A program made the position numbers and the translations under genes. A model generated the notes under the pieces. It was not told the origin of the DNA, made no database searches, and saw only the letters and a list, made by a program, of their open reading frames with translations. Source: Gordius sp. MW1 (Eukaryota; Nematomorpha; Gordioida; Gordea; Gordiidae). From it: 64,000 nt of DNA. The stretch is from NCBI GenBank assembly GCA_964036665.1, contig OZ038528.1:14638501-14702500 (forward strand), in the 5' to 3' direction. Positions 13,240-23,099 of this stretch are shown here, one piece after another. Numbering within the stretch: position 1 is the first letter of the stretch; each line of letters opens with the position of its first letter.

Positions 13240-13547
13240 TGTAGCAGATTTCATTAAGCTGATTAAAGTTTGTTTTAAATTTTTATTTTTAATACGCGCG
13301 TTCATCCTTGCCTCCTCCTTGCGTTTTTCGCTGATCATTGTTACTACATAAAAATATATTAATTTTAATCCGTGTTGTACGAATATTATTGTAGTTAAAC
13401 CGCGTTGTACGGAATATCATTATTATTAATCCGCGTTGTACAATGAATTGGTAATTATTGGGATTGCGATTATTAATAAATTGTGGAAATAAAAAGACAA
13501 AAAAATACTGATTGCAAAAAGTTTAAATATTGGAAAAAGGTTAAATA
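13240..13547 (+). repeat. 5' LTR of the older element
   Basis: Direct repeat partner of 18313-18571. It contains several TTGTACG-type words (CGTGTTGTACGAA, CGCGTTGTACGG) that are also present in the partner. Confidence 0.7.
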
Positions 13548-13809
13548 TTGGAGTATCCCGAGGATGACTTTTTTGCAGAACTTCCTGTGGCCAGGGGTCC
13601 AGTGATGCCCCCGGTGCTCACAAGAAATGACGGGGGCAGGCAGGGACCTGGGAACATCCCCAGAAATTTTAGCTGACGCGCCCACGAGGCGTTAACCGGA
13701 GGCGTTGTTGGGGATGCCAGCGATGGCATCGCCTACCTATGTGTCGACCCTCTGCGGTCCCTTTAAATAGTAATATAAGTAACCTGCCTGTTGGAAGGCA
13801 AGTGGTTAC

Positions 13810-14053
13810 TGTTGCGTCTCGATATTTGGTGGACTGTTTAACTATTAGCGATTTTTGTATATAAAGGGTAAGAACGCGTGATGGTAGGGTGATCGCGTGA
13901 TGATAAGGTGATCGCGTGATGGTAGGGTGATTGTGTGATAATGAATGTAATTTGAATAACCTAATCTGAAATAACGCGCATGGTGGAGTATGCAGTTGCA
14001 GTCCTAATTTGAATAAACGCGCATGGTGGAGTATGCAGTTGCAGTATACAACA
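13810..14053 (-). repeat. Gypsy LTR (3' LTR of the minus-strand element)
   Basis: Contains a TATA-like GTATATAAAG and two internal tandem repeats: GCGTGATGGTAGGGTGAT-type units (three) and CGCGCATGGTGGAGTATGCA units (two). Confidence 0.95.
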
Positions 14054-14065
14054 TCTCCTACCCCC

Positions 14066-17000
14066 TTAAGTTATTCCATATCTTTCTATAGGTTTTCGGA
14101 TTCGTGTAGATCGCCGGACCGTTATTTCGGGTGAGGGTATAGGTGAATAAGGGGAGTCCGTACGAGGGGGTAGAGGTGAGAGCGGGGGTGGAATGGAAAC
14201 AAGCATTTTATCGCTAGCTTCATCATGTGGTAGATTAGGCTGTTGCGGAGTGGTGGCGTCAAGTAAATCACTGGGAACATTTTGTGGCAGAGCATCCGGT
14301 AGTGCGTGCGAAATGTCAGCCCATTGATCTTCATTGTTTAGCGTGTCCGCGTTATCTAAAGATTTTCTAAGATGATCACCATGTCTCTTCCATAATGCCC
14401 CATTCTCCATTTCTATCATGTATGATACTGGGCCTAAGATTTTTAATATTTTTCCCGTTACCCATAATTGATCATTAGTTGTGAAAGTTCTAACCCATAC
14501 TCTATCTCCAATTACAAATTTTCGTTTGATAGGTGCCAACTCGTCTTTGTCAAGACCAGTTACATGTGGTTTGAGTAAGTTTAATGGACCGATTGGTTGA
14601 ATTTTGATTAATAGATTGGCTGGAGTTAATCCAGTTGTTGGGTGAATGGTGTTCCTATAAGAAAACAGAAAGTTATACAATTTATCGTTTTTAAAATTTC
14701 TAGTTTTGTTCAAAAACTCCTTGAATGTTCGTACAAAACGTCCGGCTTCTCCGTTGGATCGAGGATGATACGGGCTGGAATATGCATTACGAATATTATT
14801 TGTTTTGCAGTATATTTTAAACTCGGCGCTTGTAAACTGAGGTCCATTGTCTGTAGCCAAGGTGTTTGGTACTCCGAACCTTGAGAAAATAGCTTCGAGA
14901 GCGTTTATAGTGCTTGAAGTAGTGATCGTGGTCATGGGAATTACCTCAGGCCATTTACTGTAGCCGTCAATTACAATTAGATAATAATACCCATTAAGAG
15001 GTCCACAAAAATCGGCATGTAACCTAGACCATGGTTTCCCAGGGTTTTCCCATTTTTGAGTGGCTAATTCTGTTGTCCCAGTAAACCATTGTTGACAATC
15101 TGTACAGTTTTGAACATAACCTTCTATATCTTTATCAATACCCGGATACCAGAGATGTTGACGAGCCAATATTTTTGAGCGGCTCATGCCTGGGTGTCCT
15201 AAGTGGATTAGTTTCAAAATGGTTTGTCTTAATCCTTGAGGAATAATAATTCGGTATCCCCAAAATATGCAGCCTTTTAAGGTGGTGAGTTCTCTTTGCC
15301 GTTGTTGGTAAACTACTAGGTCTGGAGTAACTTTCTTCGGCCAGCCATGGAGTACATAGTTATAGACTTGTCCTAGGATAGGATCTGTACGAGTATGACG
15401 CTCTATGTCAGCGGACGTAATGGGAAAACGTTGAAATGGTCCTTCATAAATGGTGTGTATATCATCATCTTCTTCTTGTTCTAGATTTTCTTTGGATTGT
15501 ATCGGAAGCCTGGATAACATATCAGCTTGTGTATTTTCCTTGCCCATTTTGTATTTTATGGTATAATGATAAGGTGTTGTTAACAAAGTCCATTTCTGAA
15601 GTCTTGCTGACATGCCTTGTGATACATTTTTATTTGGGTTGAATATTGAAATTAAAGGTCTGTGATCTGTAAGTAATGTAAAATGGAGGCCATATAAATA
15701 TTCCTTAAATTTATTAAAAGCATAAATGATGGCTAAAGCTTCTTTTTCAATTTGGCTATAATTTCTTTCAGCAGCGTTAAGGGTGCGGGACGCAAAAGCA
15801 ATAGGGTGCTGATAACCTTTAATTTCGTGGGAAAGTACTGCGCCGAGGCCCTTAGATGACGCATCCGTCGAGAGTACTAACGGTAACTCGGGGTCGAAAT
15901 GTTTTAATATCGGAGCCTTGATAATGGCTTTTTTAATGTCATTGAATGCATTTGTACAGTCTATGGACCATTTCCAAGATACTGTATTCCTTAGCAGTTT
16001 ATAAAGAGGTTGTGCTAACGAAGAGAAATTTTTTATGAATTTCGCGTAGTATGTTGCCATACCTAAAAAAGATTGTAATTCTTTTATTTTAGTTGGGGCT
16101 GGTGCTGCTAAAATTGCTTTAGTATTCTTGTCAGTAGTAAAAATTCCGTCTTTACTAATGGTATGTCCTAAATATTCTACTTTTTTTTCCAAAAATTTAC
16201 ACTTTCCTAATTTTAGTTTTAGGCCTGTTTTTTCCAATTCTTTAAAAACCTTTTCCAATTTTTGATTATGGTCCTCTATTGTCTTACCAGCTATAATGAT
16301 GTCATCTAGGTAGACTACTATTCCCTTATTATTTCTAAATAATGAATCCATAAATCTTTGGAAAATAGCTGGGGCCGAAGCTATGCCAAAAGGTAGTTTA
16401 GTATATTTGAAAAGGGCCCTATGCGTATTTATTGCTAACAGGTTTTGAGAATTTTCGTTAATTTTAATTTGGAAATAGGCATCCTTAAGGTCCAAAACGC
16501 TGAAATATTTAAAACCGCCTAGTTGAGCAAATATATCTTGAATTCGTGGTAAAGGATATTTTTCAATTACAAGGTGCTTGTTTAAATCACGGAAATCGCC
16601 ACAAATACGGATGCTCCCATTATTTTTAATAACAGTTACAATAGGGGCAGCGTGTTCAGCATATTTTATGGGTTTTAAGATACCTTCTTTAACTAACCTA
16701 TCTAATTCTTCGTCAATTTTAGGTTTTAACGTATAGGGAATAGGTCTAGGGCGGAAAAAACGTGGGCATAACTCATCTTTTAATTTTAGCTTTGCTTCAT
16801 AACCAACTACCCCGCCCCCCAAATTATTTTCAAACAACAACGGATATTTTTTAATAATATTATTGGTTACAACATCATCGTGGGTATGATTAATCTCGTA
16901 TTGTTGGAAAGGTTTGTTTTGCTCCCAATCCTCAGCTAGTTGACGTAATATGTGTGGGAATATCCTTAACCAGTCCCTTCCCAAAATGTTTTGCCCGCTC

Positions 17001-17314
17001 CCATCAGCGACGTAAAGCAAGAGTTGGTGGGTTGCGTCCTCTTCTTGCACGATTACTCTCGCCGATCCCTTTAGCGGTATAGACGAACCATCATAACCCC
17101 TTAATTCGGTACAACACGGTCGAGTGGTAAGGTGGGCCCCATTGAGAGCATTAATCAAGGTGACTGCTGACCCAGTGTCAATTTCAAAATTTAACATACG
17201 ATCATTTACCTTCAAAGCATAGCATGGCCGCAACGAGTCCTTTAAATGGAAATAATCTAATGAGGAAACCTGTTTGACACGGCATTCTTTCCGATATGGC
17301 CTTGGGTATGGCAT
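14066..17314 (-). CDS. pol: Gypsy Pol polyprotein (protease, RT, RNase H, integrase)
   Basis: The long open frame shows, in order, aspartic protease (FEIDTGSAVTLI; ILGRDWL), reverse transcriptase (LDLKDAYFQIKI; catalytic YLDD in VVYLDDIIIAG), RNase H (LSTDASSKGLGAVLSH), integrase with an HHCC finger (HLGHPG...CTDCQQ), a DDE core (HADFCGPL, ATDNGPQFTS, NGEAGRFVR) and a C-terminal GPY/F-like segment (KILGPVSYMIEM). All catalytic residues looked for are present and there are no internal stops. It overlaps gag by 58 bp in the -1 frame, so it is probably made as Gag-Pol; the annotated ATG at 17314 lies inside the overlap and is unlikely to be a real start. Confidence 0.96.
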   Translation of the reverse strand: MPYPRPYRKECRVKQVSSLDYFHLKDSLRPCYALKVNDRMLNFEIDTGSAVTLINALNGAHLTTRPCCTELRGYDGSSIPLKGSARVIVQEEDATHQLLLYVADGSGQNILGRDWLRIFPHILRQLAEDWEQNKPFQQYEINHTHDDVVTNNIIKKYPLLFENNLGGGVVGYEAKLKLKDELCPRFFRPRPIPYTLKPKIDEELDRLVKEGILKPIKYAEHAAPIVTVIKNNGSIRICGDFRDLNKHLVIEKYPLPRIQDIFAQLGGFKYFSVLDLKDAYFQIKINENSQNLLAINTHRALFKYTKLPFGIASAPAIFQRFMDSLFRNNKGIVVYLDDIIIAGKTIEDHNQKLEKVFKELEKTGLKLKLGKCKFLEKKVEYLGHTISKDGIFTTDKNTKAILAAPAPTKIKELQSFLGMATYYAKFIKNFSSLAQPLYKLLRNTVSWKWSIDCTNAFNDIKKAIIKAPILKHFDPELPLVLSTDASSKGLGAVLSHEIKGYQHPIAFASRTLNAAERNYSQIEKEALAIIYAFNKFKEYLYGLHFTLLTDHRPLISIFNPNKNVSQGMSARLQKWTLLTTPYHYTIKYKMGKENTQADMLSRLPIQSKENLEQEEDDDIHTIYEGPFQRFPITSADIERHTRTDPILGQVYNYVLHGWPKKVTPDLVVYQQRQRELTTLKGCIFWGYRIIIPQGLRQTILKLIHLGHPGMSRSKILARQHLWYPGIDKDIEGYVQNCTDCQQWFTGTTELATQKWENPGKPWSRLHADFCGPLNGYYYLIVIDGYSKWPEVIPMTTITTSSTINALEAIFSRFGVPNTLATDNGPQFTSAEFKIYCKTNNIRNAYSSPYHPRSNGEAGRFVRTFKEFLNKTRNFKNDKLYNFLFSYRNTIHPTTGLTPANLLIKIQPIGPLNLLKPHVTGLDKDELAPIKRKFVIGDRVWVRTFTTNDQLWVTGKILKILGPVSYMIEMENGALWKRHGDHLRKSLDNADTLNNEDQWADISHALPDALPQNVPSDLLDATTPQQPNLPHDEASDKMLVSIPPPLSPLPPRTDSPYSPIPSPEITVRRSTRIRKPIERYGIT

Positions 17315-17943
17315 TTATAACACGTCGCAAAACGGAATTTACAGTTGACTCGAAGGTGGTTCCCCCCACAGGCAAAACATTTCATATTTGATGCTGTGGG
17401 TTTAGTCACTGTATGAACGGGTTCCAATTGTTGGGTCAACATATGGCTTTGGAATCTTGCCCGTTCCATCGATCTCGCAATATCTAATGCCCCTTGCCAT
17501 GTCAGATTATCTACAATCAATAGTCGCTCCACAATCTTGTTATTATGTAACCCCGCCACGAACCGATCCCTAAGGTTTTCCTCGAGAGAGGCACCAAAGT
17601 TGCAATTGATAGATATACCTTTAAGTTTAGCTGCAAAGGAATCAATATTTTCACCTTCTACTTGTACGCATTTGTGGAATTTATATCTATGGACAATAGC
17701 ACTCAGAGAGGGAGCGAAGAAACTTTTCAAGGTGGACACTATTTCTTCGAAGGTCTTTTGTAACGGGTCCGAAGGGGAAAGAAGATTGATCAGCAGTTCA
17801 TAATTATCCGATCCGCATACCGTTAAGAAAAGGGATTTTTTATCGCCGCCGACTACTAGATGATAGTGGTTGAACTGTGATATGTAGAGGTCAATATTAT
17901 CCAAAGGACTATATGGGTGGAAAGTAAGGGTAGACCGCGCCAT
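17257..17943 (-). CDS. gag: Gypsy Gag protein with CCHC zinc knuckles
   Basis: The ATG is the first base after the 5' LTR, so the start codon overlaps the presumed primer-binding site (TGGCGCGGTC). The protein (228 aa) has a capsid-like retrotransposon Gag region (residues ~1-160, e.g. DSFAAKLKGIS, LRDRFVAGL) and two zinc knuckles near the C-terminus: CFACGGNHLRVNC, then CYKCHTQGHIGK. The second knuckle loses its last cysteine in this frame; the pol frame supplies it (GK then EC). This marks the exact place where Gag must shift -1 into Pol, or where one base was lost. Confidence 0.93.
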   Translation of the reverse strand: MARSTLTFHPYSPLDNIDLYISQFNHYHLVVGGDKKSLFLTVCGSDNYELLINLLSPSDPLQKTFEEIVSTLKSFFAPSLSAIVHRYKFHKCVQVEGENIDSFAAKLKGISINCNFGASLEENLRDRFVAGLHNNKIVERLLIVDNLTWQGALDIARSMERARFQSHMLTQQLEPVHTVTKPTASNMKCFACGGNHLRVNCKFRFATCYKCHTQGHIGKNAVSNRFPH

Positions 17944-18187
17944 TGTTGCGTCTCGATATTTAGTGGACTGTTTAACTATTAGCGATTTTTGTATATAAAG
18001 GGTAAGAACGCGTGATGGTAGGGTGATCGCGTGATGATAAGGTGATCGCGTGATGGTAGGGTGATTGTGTGATAATGAATGTAATTTGAATAACCTAATC
18101 TGAAATAACGCGCATGGTGGAGTATGCAGTTGCAGTCCTAATTTGAATAAACGCGCATGGTGGAGTATGCAGTTGCAGTATACAACA
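17944..18187 (-). repeat. Gypsy LTR (5' LTR of the minus-strand element)
   Basis: Matches 13810-14053 except for one A/G difference near its left end. Confidence 0.95.
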
Positions 18188-18312
18188 GTTACACCTCAAG
18201 TGCTGACCAGCGGGTCGGCTACGATGTTGGCAGCACACTGGTTACCTCTTTGGCTGCTATGACCTTGACAGCTAGTCTACAAGGGCAGTAACAATCTTGT
18301 AAAAAGGGGAGG

Positions 18313-18571
18313 TGTAGCAGATTTGATTATTATTATTAAAGTTCTCGCCTCCTCCTTGCCTTTTCGCTGATCATTGTTAATAAAAATATATTACATTTAA
18401 CCTGTGTTGTACGAAATATTATTATAGTTAACCGCGTTGTACGGAGTATCATTAATCCGCGTTGTACGATGATTTGGTAATTATTGGTATAACGATCATT
18501 AAATTGTGGAAGTAAAAAGACGAAAAAATGACTGATTGCAAAAGGTTTAAATATTCAAAAAAGATTAAATA
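18313..18571 (+). repeat. 3' LTR of the older element
   Basis: Diverged, slightly shorter copy of 13240-13547, following a clear polypurine tract. Confidence 0.7.
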
Positions 18572-19310
18572 ATTTGTACTTCATATCATGAAAACTTAGC
18601 AACGCAATCCGAGGTTGGACGTAGTTTTATTCGATGAAAATGATCTTATATGCACGTATGGTATAAGAAAAACTCAGACTGCAACTAAGCCATTATTTCA
18701 AACATACATAATTTGCATTTTTTATGTGCTATTCATAAATTTATTGGAATTAATTTGCTATTTTAATTTTAATATAAGGCTATTAGACAGACTCCATATT
18801 GTTCTGCCAATTATTTCTTCTGGCACTATTTTCAAATTTCACACTTTATTATGATTAATATCACTGCTCTAATATGTCTTTTATTTACTTTTCCTATATT
18901 AACATTTATGCAATTTTCTTTTTAAAGAGGAAAAGGTGGAAATAATACTATATATTTTCAAAAAGTAACGATTGTTTATCATTTAAAACTGCTATAAATT
19001 ATCCGTAAACAATTATACACTTTCGACTATATAACAATTTTTAAAATAAATAAAAATTTGGTTTGGAATAAAATAAAATATAAAAACTTTATAGAGGGAA
19101 GACGTTTTTGAGGCTATTAGTATTGACGAAATTTTGTATTTTGCACATAAATTTGTTTTTGTTATTTATATTATACTAATGCAAGTTTATCTTATAAAGG
19201 GATATTTTTTCTATAAAAGCCGTGGCATGATTAATTTTTTATTTGCAATATAATATGTTAAAATATAAATTATTTGAAAAAAGGATCGGGCTAGTCGAAG
19301 AGGAGTATCG
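18572..19310. other. AT-rich spacer between the LTR nest and the palindrome
   Basis: No coding domain recognised; one 79-codon open frame (18615-18854) has no supporting motif. The last ~30 bases before the palindrome carry a CGGGCTAG word. Confidence 0.4.
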
Positions 19311-19720
19311 TGTTCCGGCGGAATTAAAGGTCCGCGGAGACACATTTAAGAATTGAGGGAGTGGGGAATTTATTGGGCCGGCAGGGAAAACAATTTACAT
19401 TCAGGATGGTCACCATTTATAAGTCTTCCGAAGGCGGAATACTTATTTTATTAAAGCTTTTTACCTTACATCGTTCGTTTATTTATGTAAGTATTTCAAA
19501 GAGAAAAAGAATTAATGTATGAATATATAAAAAAAATTATCGATAGAGTACGCGTTGTGTAAGCGTATACAAAAATTCAATGATGCGTGTTGATAAATAA
19601 TAATATACGGGGGAAGAAATAACACACACGTACTAGCGCGTGAGGGGGGAGGACGAAAAGTAACACACACGTAAGGGAAATTAAATGGGGAGGAAAGAGA
19701 GTCTACCACAGTATACCACA
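19311..19720 (-). repeat. LTR in left palindrome arm
   Basis: Inverted partner of 22269-22656. It contains AATAAA-type signals and two tracts with ACACACACGTA-like words next to GGAGG runs. Confidence 0.75.
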
Positions 19721-22268
19721 CCCCCTTTATCGAGAAGTCAAAGGCTTAATGTACTTTCGATAAAGGTCTAGGAGTTCAGTGTTGTTAAGTGCAACTTTCT
19801 TTTATCTAAAGGTCGAGGCGGCGATTTATTTAATCTTTTATAATCAAAGTCAGAACATTCTATAGGTACGATTAAAATTTAGATCAGTTGTTCAGCCTAC
19901 ATAAATTTAAAACATCTGACATCTAGTGCCAGCTCTTGTCTTTGCCCACGACTGATTTATGTGATCAGCGATAAAAAGGGTACGTCATGGCTAGCGGACT
20001 GTTGTTACAGCTCTTTGACGCGCCGAGCAACAGCCTCGAAAAAATATATAATTAATTTATACTAAATTATCACAAAGACTGTCATTTTACTTTTAATACC
20101 TATGTAAATTGTCATTTTTAAAATTATCATATCTTGCGCGTGCGCAGACCGCCAAATATAGTAAAAGAAAACGGGGGGGGGGGGGTTGAATATTGGTTAA
20201 CAACATAATGTTTGTAAATAACTATTTTTAATATATAGTATGTGAATAATTCAAGTGTGTTTGTTCGCTAAATTCTATCTTACCAAACATTAAGAATGTA
20301 GGTTTTGAGAATTACTGAGGGTTGGTTTTCAATAATTTTTGAATCATCTGTTTTTGGTGGGTTTCGGAATTTTCATTAGTTGATTTTTGCTATTTGTTTT
20401 CAGATCACTCTGTTGTTAGTTTGTCGCGGTTTGGTTGGTTGCCAACGGTTCGGGATATTGAGGTTGTTTTCTTTCTCTGTCCCCTTGTCGGGCAGGCCCG
20501 GGAGGGCATGTTGAAGATAGGATTCGGGCAATTCGGGCTTAATGAGATTTTTTAAATAGTGTTATTTCGTTACTTTCTATTTAATTGCATATGAAAATGC
20601 TAAAAAAGTTAAGAAACTTCATTTCGCCATCACAAAATGTCTCCAATTAACCTTTATTATTCCCTTATCATTCGTCGCTTTCGCTAAGTTATTACTTATT
20701 TTCATGATAAAAAATTTCTATACCTTTCTTTTTTTAAATTGCATTTAAATTCTATTGATAAATTATTGTCTTTTTATCAAAAAAGTAAGTTTTAACAGAG
20801 CACAGATTGACTAATTGAACTAATTTTATTCATTAAGAAGTTTATTTATGGGTAGGGCAAACGGGTTAACTCAAAAGGGGAGTATAATTTTATTTATTGT
20901 AATATTATTTATTAAATATGTTAACTTTAAACTTAATTTAAATATTTTCATGGACATCGGCTGCATTAAATTTATATTTTGCTATTATATGATTTTTAAA
21001 TGTTCCAATATGTTTGTCCCTTAATGCATTATCAATTAACTTATTAAAATATTGTGACCTAAAGCGGTTTCGCCAGTGCTATCTGGCCAAATTTTTCCGA
21101 AAGACCAAATACTAACCTTTTTTGACCTATTAGGAAAAATTAAAGATTAAAAGTTTTATTTGAAAAAATCATTCGACTTTTAAATAATATAGGAAATTAG
21201 ATTTTATTTGTGATAATAGAGTATTGCATATTTTTTTTAATGCCATTAATTTAATGTTTATATTTTAATAGTGGTTGTTAGAATTTAAGATCGCATAATT
21301 TCGGGCCCAATGGGCAAATTTAATATTTCGGGCGGGGCAGTTCGGGCAGCTTTAATGTTTGGGCGGGCCCGGGCGGGCACCTAGAAGGTTCGGGCGGGCA
21401 ATGAAGTCAAAAAATTGAACCGGGCCGGGTTCGGGCATAAAATTTCTAACAAATCTTACCTCTGGCCACAGATCCTTCCTCTAATTAACAAGGGGACAAA
21501 GAAAAAACAGTTCCTCAATATCCCGAACCGTTGGCAGCCAACCCAACCGCGACAAATTAACAACAGAGTGATCCAAAAACAAATAGCAAAAACGAATGAG
21601 TATCCGAAACCCACCGAAAACAGATGATTCATATAGAAATACAAATAATTCAAAACCAACCCTCAGTAATTCTCAAGACCTACATTCATAAAGTTTGGTA
21701 AGATAGAATTTAGCGAACAAACACACTTGAATTATTCATATACTATATATTAAAAATAGATGTTTACAAACATTATGTTGTTAGCCAATATTCAACCCCA
21801 CCCCGCGTTTTGTTTTACTGTTATTTGGCGGTCTGCGCATGCGCAAGAAATGATAATTTTTAAAATGGCAATTTACAGTCTAGGTATTAAAAGTAAAATG
21901 ACAGCCTTTATGATAATTTAGTATAAAATTTATTATATATTCTTTCGAGGCGTTGCTCGGCGCGTCAAAGAGCTGGGACAACAGTCCGCTAGCCATGACG
22001 TAACCTTTTTATCGCTGATTTACACATAAATCAGTCGTGGGCAAAGTCAAGAGCTGGCACTAGATGCCAGATGGTTGAAATTTATGTGGGCTGAACAATT
22101 GATCAAAATTTTAATCGTACCTTTAGAATGTTCTGACTTTGATTATAAAAGATTAAATAGACCGTCGCCTCGACCTTTAGAAAAAAGAAAGTTGCACTTA
22201 ACAACACTGAACTCCTAGACCTTTATCGGAAGTACGTTAAGTCTTTGACTTCTCGATAAAGGGGGAGG

Positions 22269-22656
22269 TGTGGTATACTGTGGTATACCTATTTTCCTCC
22301 CCATTTAATTTCCCTTACGTGTGTGTTACTTTTCCTCCTCCCCCCTCCCACGCGCTTGTACGTGTGTGTTATTTCTTCCCCCATATATTATTGTTTATCA
22401 ACACGCATCATTGAATTTTTGTATACGCGTACTCAACGCGTACTATCGATAATTTTTTTTATATATTCATTTTAAAATACCTAAATAAATAAACGAACGA
22501 TGTAAGGTGAAAAGCTTTAATAAAATATCCCGCCTTCGGAATACTTATAAATGGTGACCATCCTGAATGTAAATTGTTTCCCCTGCCGGCCCAATAAATC
22601 CCCCACTCCCTCAATTCTTAAATGTGTCGCCGCGGACCTTTAATTCCGCCGGAACA
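22269..22656 (+). repeat. LTR in right palindrome arm
   Basis: Starts TGTGGTATACTGTGGTATAC after a polypurine tract and ends GGAACA. The TGTGGTATAC start resembles those of BEL/Pao LTRs; the class is not proven because no pol gene is attached. Confidence 0.7.
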
Positions 22657-23099
22657 CGATAAATGGTGTCAAGGAGGTATCTAGCCATTCCTCATAGTAT
22701 ATTAGCTCATAAAGACAAATAACAAAATTATAAAACATTTCGTTTCATATTTTAACTTATGGTAATTCGGAAGAGAAATAGACTATGATACAGTAATATT
22801 CTATTAAAAAAGTTTTTCCATTGCAAAATCTGTTTTTATGGGTATAGCTAGGTTATCATCTTGCACCTTTTTTATTTGTATGTTTTTTAAGGAAACAAAC
22901 TTCTTAATGACTTGTGTTGGCACTTGGCATACACTAAGAAGTAAAAACGAAAAGATTATTCAACCCCCTAAACAAACCTATGACTAGCTCAGGGCATTTT
23001 TAGTTTTTTTTTGGTTTTTAAATGTAATTTGTAAGAAAACTTCTAAGTTTTTCCTCCTTTTCCCGAATTAATTTTCTGCTGTAAAAATAGACCATATTC
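22657..23099. other. AT-rich spacer
   Basis: No recognisable feature. It may include the 5' part of the Helitron relic that follows. Confidence 0.35.

Larger units (their letters stand above)
13810..18187 (-). mobile_element. Near-intact Ty3/gypsy LTR retrotransposon
   Basis: Two 244-bp LTRs (13810-14053 and 17944-18187) differ at a single base, begin TGTTG and end CAACA, and are flanked by the 5-bp target duplication GTTAC (13805-13809, 18188-18192). Reading on the minus strand the order is LTR, gag, protease, RT, RNase H, integrase, polypurine tract (AAGGGGGTAGGAGA just before 14053), LTR. There is no envelope gene. The near identity of the LTRs means recent insertion. The pol order RT-RNaseH-integrase defines Ty3/gypsy. 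Confidence 0.97.
13240..18571 (+). mobile_element. Older miniature LTR (TRIM-like) element hosting the Ty3/gypsy insertion
   Basis: Two diverged direct repeats beginning TGTAGCAGATTT lie at 13240-13547 and 18313-18571 and share a long stretch ending in AAATTGTGGAA.TAAAAAGAC and TTAAATA. The right copy is immediately preceded by a polypurine tract (AAAAAGGGGAGG, 18301-18312) and the left is followed by TTGGAGTATCCCGAGG, a possible primer-binding site. Flanks ACTTG (13235-13239) and ATTTG (18572-18576) match at 4 of 5 bases. Without the inserted gypsy element the interior is only about 390 bp with no gene, so it is non-autonomous (TRIM) or internally deleted. Confidence 0.7.
19311..22656. mobile_element. 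Palindromic pair of LTR retrotransposon 3' ends around a CGGG-rich core
   Basis: The left arm (19311-20488) is the reverse complement of the right arm (21486-22656), about 1.17 kb each, with a ~1-kb centre. In the right arm, reading forward, internal non-coding DNA is followed by a polypurine tract (ATAAAGGGGGAGG, 22256-22268) and an LTR starting TGTGGTATAC (22269) and ending CCGCCGGAACA (22656). The left arm shows the same inverted (LTR 19311-19720, tract at 19721-19730). The centre has CGGGC-rich ends (20489-20540, 21300-21430) like the subterminal repeats of CGGG-type hAT elements. No protein-coding region remains. Confidence 0.8.
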
